NCBI GenBank assembly: GCA_023664485.1
Contig: JAMPFK010000003.1
Coordinates: 147,340-211,339, forward strand
Direction: 5' to 3'
DNA length: 64,000 nt
DNA from: Bacteroides fragilis
GTDB lineage: Bacteria > Bacillota > Clostridia > Lachnospirales > Lachnospiraceae
Part shown: positions 45,906 to 54,015 of the stretch, in pieces
Layout: the number at the start of each line of letters is the position of its first letter
How positions within the stretch are numbered: the first letter of the stretch is position 1
Notes under the pieces: generated by a model
What the model was told of the DNA's origin: nothing
Seen by the model: only the letters and a program-made list of their open reading frames with translations
Databases searched by the model: none
Made by a program: the position numbers and the translations under genes

Positions 45906-47321
45906 TCAACGAATCTTTTCCAGCGCTTCTTTGGAAAGCATCTTACGGATATTGCATAAAAACAGCGCGGACGCTGTCAAAGCGGAAATAATATCGGAAA
46001 CCGGCTCCGAATAATACACTCCCATGACGCCAAAAAAACGGGGCAGGATCAGCGCCAGCGGTATTAACAAAATGACCTTCCGCAGTACCGCGATGAACAG
46101 GGATATTTTCGCCTGTCCCAATGCCAGAAAGGTTGGCTGTATCCCGTTCTGCAGCCCGAAAATCAACATACCGAACATAAAGACCGGCATTGTTTTCCCA
46201 ACTAACGCTGTCAGTCCGGCATCCTCCGTAAAGAAAGACGCATACCACTCCGGAAACAGAATCGTGGAAACCGTGGCGAACAGCATAAATACAAAACACA
46301 CGCCGATCATGAAACGATAAACCTCCTTCACCCTTTCAAAATTGCCCGCTCCGTAATTATAACTAATAACAGGCGATATCCCCTGCGTAAAACCGCTTAT
46401 CGGCGCCGAAAAGATCTGCATAACGCTCTGCATGATCGTCATGGAACCCACATACAGATCCCCTCCATAAGACTGTAAACCGTGATTTAACACAATGCTG
46501 ATAAAGCTTTCTGTCGCCCGCATAATAAAGGGGGAAATGCCGAGTGAAAAAATACTGAATAAAATTCCCTTCTCCAGTTTCATACAGTTCCGCCTGATTC
46601 TCAGAGAGGTTTTCTTTCCCGTCAGGAACCGAACCACCCAAACGGCGCTCAGCGCCTGTGAAATAACGGTTGCTATTGCAGCGCCCTTTACGCCGAGAGC
46701 GAAGACAAATATAAATATCGGATCCAGTATAATATTCGCGACAGCGCCGATCAAAACCGAATACATAGCGGTTCTCGACCGGCTCTGACAGATAATAAAA
46801 GCATTCAGTCCGAGCGAAAGCTCCACAAAAATCGTACCAGCCAGATAAATCGAAATATAATCGACCGCATAGCCGATCGTCGTATCGCTTGCACCGAACA
46901 TATATAACAGTGGTTTTTGAAATGCATAGAAAAAGACCATCAGCGCGGCCGTACAAAGAATCAGGAAGGTAACGCTGTTCCCCAAAATCTTTTCCGCATG
47001 CTCCCTGTCCTTTTTTCCGAGCCAGATTGCCGCGAGCGGCGCGGCGCCGTTGCTGATAAACGCCGAAAAGGCTGAGATGAACATCGTGATGCAGAAGGTC
47101 ACCCCGACTCCGGTCAGCGCCGAGGCGCCCACACCCTTCATATGGCCGATGTAAATACGGTCTATAATACTGTATAAAATATTGATAAGCTGAGCCAGGA
47201 TTGCCGGAAAAGCCATACTGACCGCCAGACTTCCGACAGAGGCCGAAGCCATCCTTTCCTCTCTGGATGATTCCCCTGACGATTCCTTCACCTGCTGTTT
47301 CTGTTCGTCCCGTTTCATCAT
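45906..47321 (-). CDS. MATE family efflux transporter
   Basis: Predicted 12-helix MATE pump of about 471 residues. The family pattern includes FPAILAQLINILYSIIDRIYIGH, the region GASALTGVGVTFCITMFISAFS and the second half SIFSLGISPFIMRATESFIS. The start was set at the first ATG of MMKRDEQ (47321) with a GGAG site upstream; a 30-residue upstream extension is not supported. The sequence differs from the MATE gene at 23119, so it is not a recent duplicate. Substrate unknown. Confidence 0.9.
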   Translation of the reverse strand: MMKRDEQKQQVKESSGESSREERMASASVGSLAVSMAFPAILAQLINILYSIIDRIYIGHMKGVGASALTGVGVTFCITMFISAFSAFISNGAAPLAAIWLGKKDREHAEKILGNSVTFLILCTAALMVFFYAFQKPLLYMFGASDTTIGYAVDYISIYLAGTIFVELSLGLNAFIICQSRSRTAMYSVLIGAVANIILDPIFIFVFALGVKGAAIATVISQALSAVWVVRFLTGKKTSLRIRRNCMKLEKGILFSIFSLGISPFIMRATESFISIVLNHGLQSYGGDLYVGSMTIMQSVMQIFSAPISGFTQGISPVISYNYGAGNFERVKEVYRFMIGVCFVFMLFATVSTILFPEWYASFFTEDAGLTALVGKTMPVFMFGMLIFGLQNGIQPTFLALGQAKISLFIAVLRKVILLIPLALILPRFFGVMGVYYSEPVSDIISALTASALFLCNIRKMLSKEALEKIR

Positions 47322-47514
47322 AAAACCATTTTCTCCAATCCGTCCCTGTGACGTCCCTCTGATTTTTATCCGATACGATACGATGATATTCCAATTACAG
47401 GAAAAAGGCAATAATAACGTTTGATATTTTTAATTACGGCCCGCCTTATACGTCCAAATTCACAAATCAATTCTAAATTTAATTTTCCAAAATATTATTT
47501 GCCTGCGAGAGCCC

Positions 47515-47691
47515 TTATTTCACCGGCAATGTATCCGCATACTGCCAGATATGCCGTTCGCCCTTTTTATGCCAGTCAGGCGGAAATATGTGTTTCGGTT
47601 CCATAGCGGCAGTCATTAAATCCACTTTTAATAAGGCCCCTGTCAACAGTTCCGCCTGCCCGGCCGTCCGCCGGATATTCGAATGTTCAAA
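47515..47691 (-). pseudogene. short orphan reading frame, possible 3' remnant of a lost gene
   Basis: A 58-codon frame open from a TGA just upstream to a TAA. Its peptide has coding-like composition (GQAELLTGALLKVDLMTAAM, then PPDWHKKGERHIWQYADTLP) but no ATG with a ribosome binding site near the upstream end; internal ATGs would give at most 33 residues. It looks like the C-terminus of a degraded gene. No family was recognised. The rest of 47322-47756 shows nothing else. Confidence 0.25.
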
Positions 47692-47756
47692 TCATAAAAA
47701 TATCATAACTGAAAACGGTACGAATCATACCAGTTCAAGTGCAAAAGAAATGCAGA

Positions 47757-48557
47757 CTATGCCAGTCTTTGAAGAATTTCAGAATGCCCGGCGATTACAT
47801 GCTTCATGAGATCGATATCGGACCGCATCCCGTCAATCTGCTCAGACGCTTCCTCATACCGTTTTGCCGCCGGCACATAGTTTTCGGACAATAACCGAAT
47901 CTGCGGGCCGATAATATTTTCCATTTCAAGCCTGGTCAGCCTGACTTCCGATTCCATGGTCTCGACTTTTGTTTCAAGCTCTGTAACCCTTGTTTGAAGT
48001 CCGGCAACGCTGGTTTCAAGCTCCGTGACTCTTGTTTCAAGTCCGGCAACGCTGGTTTCGAGCGCAATGATTCTTGTTTCAAGTTCTCCGACTTTTTCTT
48101 CAAGAGCATCCATTCTTATCTCAAGCTTGTCCACTCTCTCTTCGAGCCTGTCCATCCTTTCTTCAAGTTTGTCCATCCTCTCTTCGAGCTTGTCCATTCT
48201 CTCTTCGAGCCTGTCCATCCTCGCCTCAAGTCTGTCCATCCTCGCCTCAAGTCTGTCCATTCTCTCTTCGAGTCTGTCCATTCTCTCTTCAAGTCTGTCC
48301 ATCCTCGCCTCAAGTCTGTCCATTCCCTCTTCGAGCCTGTCCATTCTCGCCTCAAGTCTGTCCATTCCCTCTTCGAGCCTGTCCATCCTCGCCTCAAGTC
48401 TGTCCATTCCCTCCTCAATCCGCTCCATCCTCGATTCAAGCCCTTTAATCCCCGACCTGATTTCGCTGATGCCCTCTTCAACCGGACGCAGTTCTGACGT
48501 GAACTTCATATCCAGCAAATAAGAGATGGATAACAGATCTTCATTCGTTAATGTCAT
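47757..48557 (-). CDS. heptad-repeat coiled-coil protein
   Basis: A 266-residue protein made largely of one long coiled coil. After a short N-terminal segment (TLTNEDLLSISYLLDMKF) and a linker, seven-residue units of the form MDRLEAR or MDRLEER run from about residue 40 to 135, then related LETRVTELETSVAGL units and a helical C-terminus. The units come from 21-base tandem DNA repeats between about 48110 and 48430. No membrane or signal segment is seen. AGGAGAG precedes the start. Function unknown; such coils commonly serve as scaffolds or spacers. Confidence 0.75.
   Translation of the reverse strand: MTLTNEDLLSISYLLDMKFTSELRPVEEGISEIRSGIKGLESRMERIEEGMDRLEARMDRLEEGMDRLEARMDRLEEGMDRLEARMDRLEERMDRLEERMDRLEARMDRLEARMDRLEERMDKLEERMDKLEERMDRLEERVDKLEIRMDALEEKVGELETRIIALETSVAGLETRVTELETSVAGLQTRVTELETKVETMESEVRLTRLEMENIIGPQIRLLSENYVPAAKRYEEASEQIDGMRSDIDLMKHVIAGHSEILQRLA
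48110..48430 (-). repeat. 21-base tandem repeat array inside the coiled-coil gene
   Basis: Plus-strand units approximate CTGTCCATYCTCKCYTCRAGY, each encoding one heptad. About fourteen units follow one another with small third-base differences, so the array can gain or lose units in frame. The opposite strand reads as Ser/Leu-rich ORFs by chance. Confidence 0.85.
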
Positions 48558-48671
48558 AAATCGTCTCTCCTTTCTTTGATAATTTATTGACATTATACAG
48601 TGCGCATTACAGAAAGTCAACGGTCATTTTCGCATATCCCGATTCGCTCCCGAATTTTTCCCAAAACCGGG

Positions 48672-48700
48672 TTTTCAATTTTCCTTTAAAATGATACTAT
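48672..48700 (+). promoter_or_regulatory. promoter of the BMP-domain/phosphoesterase operon
   Basis: TTTTCA (48672-48677), 17-base spacer and TACTAT (48695-48700), with TG ahead of the -10 box. It lies about 60 bases before the ATG at 48760, which has its own GGGAGG site. Confidence 0.5.
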
Positions 48701-48759
48701 AGCATTATAAGGAACTGATGATCCACAGGAAAATTTTTCAGAAAAAGGGAGGATAATTC

Positions 48760-50691
48760 ATGACATCATATGATTATACAGCGGCATACAAACAAGGAAG
48801 AAAAAGTTATCAGTCCGCTCTGACCAAAGGCGAATATCCTTATCTTCCGGTACTCGACGATATTTTATCTTATACGGAAATCGCATCGGTCGATAATCTG
48901 GGGCTGATCGATATCCCGCTCTCGAAAATCATAGGAACCAAGACCGAGGGAAGAACCAATGCTTTTGCCAATAATTTCATGCCGCTTCTTCCGGACGACT
49001 CGGAATTTGCTTTAAAATGGACGTCTCTGTACGACCATCAGATCAACGACGGCATCCGGGACCCCATCGTCGCCTATGAATTTATGAACCAGTTCTATGT
49101 GCAGGAAGGTAATAAACGGGTCAGCGTGATGAAATATCTGAAGACGTACAGCATTTCGGGCACGGTGACCCGCCTTGTCCCCCGGAAAACGGACGATAAG
49201 GAAAACCGTTTATATTATGAATTTCTGGATTTTTATGAGGTTTCCCACAGCTATGACGTCTGGTTCACCAAAGAAGGCAGCTATAAGAAGCTGTTAACGC
49301 TCATGGATAAAAAGGAAGAGGAAGTCTGGGACGACGATGACAGACTCAATTTTCACTCCGCCTGCTACAGCTTTTCGGAAGCCTTCCGCATGGCGCATGG
49401 TGAAAAGCTGAATCTTCCGGTCTCCGACGCTTTTCTGGTCTATGTGGAAATCTACGGCTATGAGCAGGTAAAAGGCGAGACATCCCGCGAAATGCTTCAG
49501 TCGCTCCAGAAAATGTGGCCGGAAATCACCCTCGCCGACAAGGGAAATCAGGTAGAGCTGATCCAGAATCCGATAGAAACCAAATCCTCGCTGCTGAACC
49601 GTCTGCTTCCCACAGGAACCGTTTCTCCGGATTCTCTGAAAATAGCGTTCATCTACACCAAAACGACGGAGACTTCCAGCTGGGCGTATGCGCATGAACT
49701 GGGAAGAATGTACATAGAACAGATTTATGAGGGCAGAATAAAAACGATGGCAATCGACAAGGCCGATAATGACGCCGCCGTTGCGGACGCCATCGAACAG
49801 GCCGTCGAACAGGGCTGCAACCTGATTTTTACGACGGCAACGCAGATGGCCAACCAGAGCGTCCGCTCTGCGATCCTGCACCCTAAGGTCAAAATTTACA
49901 ACTGCTCTATCATGATGTCCTACTCCTCCATCTGCACTTATTATGCGAGGATGTATGAATCGAAATTCCTGATTGGCGCCATCGCCGCCGCCCTGTCCAG
50001 AACCGACCGGCTCGGCTATGTGGCGGATTATCCGATTTACGGGACGCTGGCAAATATCAACGCTTTTGCGCTCGGCGCCAAAATGATCAATCCTTATGTG
50101 GAGATCTTTCTGGAATGGTCCAAGGTAAAAGGCCAGGACGCGAGAGAACGGTTACAGCAGGAAGGCATCGTATTCATTTCCGACAACGATATGATCACGC
50201 CGGAACGCGCTTCCAGGGCCTATGGCCTTTATGCCAAAAAGGAGGATGGCAGTCTCGTCAACCTCGCGACACCGATCTGGCACTGGGGAAAATTTTATGA
50301 GCGCATCATCAGAAATATCTGCAGCGGCAATACGGAAGAAAGCGCCCAGAAAGGGAAAAAAGCCGTAAACTACTGGTGGGGGATGTCGGCGGACGTCATC
50401 GACGTCATCTGTTCCAAGACAATGCCGCACGGCACCCATCGGCTCATCGAGTTTTTGAAAAACTCTATCCGCGCCGGCGCTTTCCATCCCTTTGACGGAC
50501 CGATTTATGCGCAGGAAGGCGTTCTCAGGTGCAAAGAAGGCGAAAGCCTGCAGCCGGACGATATCATCACAATGGACTGGCTCGCAGAAAATGTTATGGG
50601 AAAAATTCCCGAACTGGAAGAACTTACGGAGGAGGCTCAGGCGCTCGTGCGGCTTCAGGGCATTAGAGTAGATGAAAACACGGACAAATGA
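48760..50691 (+). CDS. ParB-like N-domain fused to a BMP (PnrA/Med-like) ligand-binding domain
   Basis: A 643-residue protein with no signal peptide or lipobox, unlike normal BMP binding proteins. Residues 30-130 look like a ParB/sulfiredoxin-type fold: IDIPLSKIIGT, then GIRDPIVAYEFMNQFYVQEG with NKRVSVMKYL. Residues 130-280 are unassigned. From about 290 the BMP-family pattern begins (LKIAFIYTKTTETSSWAYAH, ADAIEQAVEQGCNLIFTTA, KFLIGAIAAALSRTDRLGYV). BMP domains bind nucleosides or peptides. The gene shares 20 bases with the following phosphoesterase, so the two are made together. Being cytoplasmic, it is more likely a sensor or regulator than a transporter part (inference). Confidence 0.75.
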   Translation: MTSYDYTAAYKQGRKSYQSALTKGEYPYLPVLDDILSYTEIASVDNLGLIDIPLSKIIGTKTEGRTNAFANNFMPLLPDDSEFALKWTSLYDHQINDGIRDPIVAYEFMNQFYVQEGNKRVSVMKYLKTYSISGTVTRLVPRKTDDKENRLYYEFLDFYEVSHSYDVWFTKEGSYKKLLTLMDKKEEEVWDDDDRLNFHSACYSFSEAFRMAHGEKLNLPVSDAFLVYVEIYGYEQVKGETSREMLQSLQKMWPEITLADKGNQVELIQNPIETKSSLLNRLLPTGTVSPDSLKIAFIYTKTTETSSWAYAHELGRMYIEQIYEGRIKTMAIDKADNDAAVADAIEQAVEQGCNLIFTTATQMANQSVRSAILHPKVKIYNCSIMMSYSSICTYYARMYESKFLIGAIAAALSRTDRLGYVADYPIYGTLANINAFALGAKMINPYVEIFLEWSKVKGQDARERLQQEGIVFISDNDMITPERASRAYGLYAKKEDGSLVNLATPIWHWGKFYERIIRNICSGNTEESAQKGKKAVNYWWGMSADVIDVICSKTMPHGTHRLIEFLKNSIRAGAFHPFDGPIYAQEGVLRCKEGESLQPDDIITMDWLAENVMGKIPELEELTEEAQALVRLQGIRVDENTDK

Positions 50692-51340
50692 CACAATACA
50701 GACAGAGGATGCCGCACAGACGGGCAATATTCTGCATATCCTGGTGCTGGCCGACCATAAGTCCAAATTCCTGTATGATTATTATGAGCCGGAGCGGGTA
50801 AAAGATATCGACCTCATAATTTCCTGCGGGGATCTTCCGCCGGAATACCTTTCCTTTTTTGTTACGCTCTGCAATGTGCCGCTGCTGTATGTCAGAGGAA
50901 ATCATGACAAAAAATATGACGAAAAGCCACCGGAGGGATGTATCTGCATCGAAGACGATATTTATGTCTATCAGGGGATCCGCATCATGGGACTCGGCGG
51001 CTCCATGGAATATATTCCGGGCGCAGACGGCCAGTACACGGAGTATCAGATGAAAAGGCGCGTCCAAAAGCTGTGGTTCAAGCTATGGCGCCATAAGGGT
51101 TTCGACATTCTTGTCACCCACGCGCCCGCCTACCATGTCAACGATATGGAAGACCTGCCCCACCGGGGTTTTATGGTCTTCCGCACGCTGATGGAAAAAT
51201 ATGAGCCGAAATTCTTTTTCCACGGACACGTCCACGCCAACTACAGCCGGAATTTCAAGCGGAAGGATACTTATGCCAATACGACGGTCATCAATGCCTA
51301 TGAATTTTATGTGGTGGAATATCCGCTGGAATCCTATTAA
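50672..51340 (+). CDS. calcineurin-like metallophosphoesterase
   Basis: Metal-dependent phosphoesterase of 222 residues. The motifs run in order: ILVLADHKS (D-x-H variant), ISCGDLPP (GD), VRGNHDKK (GNHD), ILVTHAPAY (H) and FFHGHVHANYS (GHxH). The opening DxH reads ADHKS, where the metal ligands remain. No signal peptide. It overlaps the end of the BMP-fusion gene by 20 bases, implying translational coupling and a shared task. The substrate could be a nucleotide, a phosphodiester signal or a phosphoprotein; nothing in the sequence decides. Confidence 0.85.
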   Translation: MKTRTNDTIQTEDAAQTGNILHILVLADHKSKFLYDYYEPERVKDIDLIISCGDLPPEYLSFFVTLCNVPLLYVRGNHDKKYDEKPPEGCICIEDDIYVYQGIRIMGLGGSMEYIPGADGQYTEYQMKRRVQKLWFKLWRHKGFDILVTHAPAYHVNDMEDLPHRGFMVFRTLMEKYEPKFFFHGHVHANYSRNFKRKDTYANTTVINAYEFYVVEYPLESY

Positions 51341-52122
51341 AAAAGATCCTTCCGGCAATACACCCGATCCGCCGCCGCATAGAAAAACACGATGACCCCC
51401 GCGCCAGCCGCCGCCATAACACCGTTTATTTTTTCTTCCGTAAAAATATCGGCCGCATTGGCGTAATAAAAAGGCGTGATATAGCGCAGGCCTTCAATGG
51501 CCGGCACAACGCGGCACATCATATCGGCAGCAAAGAGCAGAAGCGTCAGACCGAGCCCCGCTCCCAGGATGCCTTTTTTCGCACAGGCGGAAAGAAAGAA
51601 GCAGATCGTTCCGATTTCGAGCTGCATCAGAACCGCCGCCAGATGATAAAGCGCCATCCCTTTTCCGGCCGCTTCTTCCCCCATCGCGAGAAAGGCCAGA
51701 AAATACAGGCCGGTACAGGCCAGATTCAGAACAACGATATTGCTGGCGAGCGCCAGATATTTTTCAAACACGATGCGGCTTCTCCCGATGGGCAGCACAC
51801 ATAAGAACTCCGCCGTATGACCGCTCTCTTCCTTTGCCAGAAGGCCCGTGCCCAGAACCGCCGCGAACATGGCCCCGCCGAGGCTGTGCATCATGGCGAT
51901 TTCGGTGGCATAGTATCCTTTCAGCGTCGCAAGGCTCATTTTATCCATGCCGAGCGCTGCGGACATCGACCCCAGATCGGAAAAGGACGCCGCGATTTCC
52001 TGAATGGAATCTTCCAGACTCGTATAGAGCAGAATGCAGCCGAAACAAATCGCTCCGATGCTCAATGTCCAGATCAGAAGGCTTTTCCTGTTGATTTTCA
52101 TTTCATGCTTATATAATATCAT
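51337..52122 (-). CDS. ABC-2-type transporter permease
   Basis: Membrane subunit of an ABC exporter, 261 residues with six predicted helices and a large loop after the first (EDSIQEIAASFSDLGSMSAA). The pattern KEESGHTAEFLCVLPIGRSRI is typical of ABC-2 permeases of this type. It starts 6 bases after the ATPase gene and shares its operon. Its 3' end overlaps the phosphoesterase gene on the other strand by 4 bases. Substrate unknown. Confidence 0.85.
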   Translation of the reverse strand: MILYKHEMKINRKSLLIWTLSIGAICFGCILLYTSLEDSIQEIAASFSDLGSMSAALGMDKMSLATLKGYYATEIAMMHSLGGAMFAAVLGTGLLAKEESGHTAEFLCVLPIGRSRIVFEKYLALASNIVVLNLACTGLYFLAFLAMGEEAAGKGMALYHLAAVLMQLEIGTICFFLSACAKKGILGAGLGLTLLLFAADMMCRVVPAIEGLRYITPFYYANAADIFTEEKINGVMAAAGAGVIVFFYAAADRVYCRKDLF

Positions 52123-52128
52123 ATGTTA

Positions 52129-52977
52129 TTAATCCTTTCCCTCATCTTTCCCGTAATAATCCATGAAAATTTCCTCAAGATCCGGCTCCTCAATCGCAAT
52201 GTCTTCTATATGATGCCCTGCAAAACCCGCGAAAAGCGCGTCTAAATCCCCCTGATACAAAAGCTCCTCCTCCACGCCGTCCCGCACCATGCGGATACGT
52301 TTCGTACTGCTCTTTGTCAGATTTTCCACCGTATCGTTACGAATCAGCTTCCCTTCTTTCATAATCGCGGCGTGCCTGCAATACTTTCTAATCTCCGACA
52401 GTACATGGGAAGAAAGGAAACAGGTTGTTCCATGCTCGTTATATTCCAGCATCAATTTGAAAAATTCAGCCTGCATCAGCGGATCGAGGCCGCTCGTCGG
52501 TTCGTCGAAAATAAAAAGCGCCGGCTGGTGCTGCATGGCGCAGACGATACTGACCTTCTTCCGGTTTCCCAAAGACAGCTCTTCAATCCGCTTCTCCGGC
52601 TCCACCATCAGCCGCTCGCAGAGCATGGCCGCCTCCTTCCGGCAGTCCAGCCCCCGCATATCCGCGGCAAAACGGATAACTTCCTTCACCTTCATAGATG
52701 GATAAAACATCGCCTCGGAAGGCATATAACCGGTTTTTCTCAAAACCTCCCTGCCGCTCTTTTCCACATCCGTTCCGAAAATACGGATACTGCCCTCCTG
52801 GAATCGAAGCAGCCCCAGCATACTGCGGATGGTCGTGGATTTCCCGGCCCCGTTCGGGCCAAGAAAGCCATAGATATCCCCTTTTTCCACGCGCAGCGAC
52901 AGACCGCAGACGCCTCTGTTCTTTCCATAGCGTTTCGTTAAATTTTGGATGGAAATGGCATCTTTCGGCGCTTTCAT
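52129..52977 (-). CDS. ABC transporter ATP-binding protein
   Basis: ATPase of the exporter, 282 residues. Walker A GPNGAGKST near residue 39, signature LSLGNRKKVSIV near 138 (LSLGN variant of LSGGQ), Walker B LFIFDEPTSGLD near 158 and the switch SSHVLSE. A C-terminal extension of about 70 residues (IRMVRDGVEEELL onward) resembles that of BcrA-type subunits. GGAGGATACGG precedes the ATG. It works with the permease that follows and is probably controlled by the upstream LytTR protein. Confidence 0.93.
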   Translation of the reverse strand: MKAPKDAISIQNLTKRYGKNRGVCGLSLRVEKGDIYGFLGPNGAGKSTTIRSMLGLLRFQEGSIRIFGTDVEKSGREVLRKTGYMPSEAMFYPSMKVKEVIRFAADMRGLDCRKEAAMLCERLMVEPEKRIEELSLGNRKKVSIVCAMQHQPALFIFDEPTSGLDPLMQAEFFKLMLEYNEHGTTCFLSSHVLSEIRKYCRHAAIMKEGKLIRNDTVENLTKSSTKRIRMVRDGVEEELLYQGDLDALFAGFAGHHIEDIAIEEPDLEEIFMDYYGKDEGKD

Positions 52978-52996
52978 TTCCGTATCCTCCTTTCGC

Positions 52997-53440
52997 TCAC
53001 TCTTTTTTCCGGCTCTTGAACTGCTCCAGCTCCTGATTCAGGCACGCCGTATCGATATCCCGCCTGATTTTATAAATCAGGAATACGCATACATAACAGA
53101 GTATCATATAGAAGAAAAAGCACAGCGTGGCCGTCCGGTTCCCGTCGAACCATTTCAGCAGATAGCTGACCACCGCATACAGCGCCGCACAAAAAAGCGA
53201 CAGACACGCCGTTTTTGCATCAAACCGCTCCGCTTCATCGAAATTATGCAGCAGATATACCTGCAGGTAGTTCATGGCATAAGCCGTCAGGACAATTTCC
53301 GCCATAATCGGAATGCTGGCGTAGAAGCTGCCCTGTATGATGCAGTACAGGAAATAGAAGAACGACATAATGGAAAAATACAGACACGCTTTGATTTCGA
53401 TGCCGATTTCCAGCGATAAAATTTTTTTCAACCGTTCCAT
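52997..53440 (-). CDS. DUF3021 membrane protein
   Basis: A 147-residue protein with four predicted membrane helices (ACLYFSIMSFFYFLYCIIQG, IVLTAYAMNYLQVYLL, LSLFCAALYAVVSYL and TLCFFFYMILCYVCVFLIY) and a charged C-terminus. DUF3021 proteins are commonly encoded next to soluble LytTR regulators and are thought to modulate them. The start ATG at 53440 shares its A with the LytTR stop codon; a GTG one codon earlier is also possible. The function here is inferred from the arrangement. Confidence 0.8.
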   Translation of the reverse strand: MERLKKILSLEIGIEIKACLYFSIMSFFYFLYCIIQGSFYASIPIMAEIVLTAYAMNYLQVYLLHNFDEAERFDAKTACLSLFCAALYAVVSYLLKWFDGNRTATLCFFFYMILCYVCVFLIYKIRRDIDTACLNQELEQFKSRKKE

Positions 53441-53880
53441 CACATTTCCCCCCTCAAAAGATTCCTCAATTCGCCCGCATAGCGCCTGGAAATTACGATG
53501 TGTTCACCGTTGTCCATCGTCGCGTCGATGCGGTTCCCCGGCATGCTCTTCAGCCTTCCGATCCGGTAAATATTAAGCATCCCCGACTTACTGCACCGGA
53601 AAAAGCCCTCCTGCGCATAAAGCGTTTCAAGTAGCGCGAGCGTATGCCCTGTCCTGTATACATCCTTTTTCGTGTAAAAATAAGTGACGCCGTCAACGCT
53701 TTCCAGATACAGAATATCCTGAACGTTAATCAGGAACTGCTGTCCGTCCTTCGTACCGGCCAGTTTTGCGTTCTGTCCCTCCAGATATTCAACAACGCGC
53801 TCCAGCCGCTCCGTCATCCGCCGGTATCGGATAACGACTTCTTCATTTCCCTTTTCGATCTGCTCCAATGTGACCTTCAA
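53440..53880 (-). CDS. LytTR-domain transcriptional regulator
   Basis: DNA-binding protein of about 146 residues without a receiver domain. The LytTR domain covers the C-terminal 95 residues: FLINVQDILYLESVDGVTYFYT, then LALLETLYAQEGFFRCSKSGMLN and GEHIVISRRYAGELRNLL. A TTG start at 53880 preceded by GGGGGCGG fits best; the ATG at 53952 adds 24 residues unlike the family. It heads an operon with DUF3021, an ATPase and an ABC-2 permease, a known arrangement in which the regulator-membrane pair controls the exporter. Confidence 0.85.
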   Translation of the reverse strand: MKVTLEQIEKGNEEVVIRYRRMTERLERVVEYLEGQNAKLAGTKDGQQFLINVQDILYLESVDGVTYFYTKKDVYRTGHTLALLETLYAQEGFFRCSKSGMLNIYRIGRLKSMPGNRIDATMDNGEHIVISRRYAGELRNLLRGEM

Positions 53881-53972
53881 TCCGCCCGCCCCCTGATTTC
53901 CTTTATATAACTTTTCTCTCCGGAAAACAACCCCCTTCCCGCCAGGCTGCACTTTTCTCCCGGCAGGATGCC

Positions 53973-54007
53973 AAAAAAGGGATACTTCCCTTTTCCGGAA
54001 GCATCCC
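53973..54007 (-). terminator. terminator of the propeller/solute-binding lipoprotein gene
   Basis: A stem of GGGAT-A-CTTCC (53979-53989) with GGAAG-C-ATCCC (53997-54007), followed on the minus strand by TTTTTT (53973-53978). It separates the lipoprotein gene from the LytTR operon. Confidence 0.85.
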
Positions 54008-54015
54008 TTCTCCTC

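Noticed and set aside
48025..48522. Plus-strand Ser/Leu- and Phe/His-rich open frames, and a resemblance of the region to a CRISPR array
   Set aside because: The repeats are contiguous 21-base units with no spacers, and their periodicity is explained by heptads of the minus-strand coiled-coil gene.
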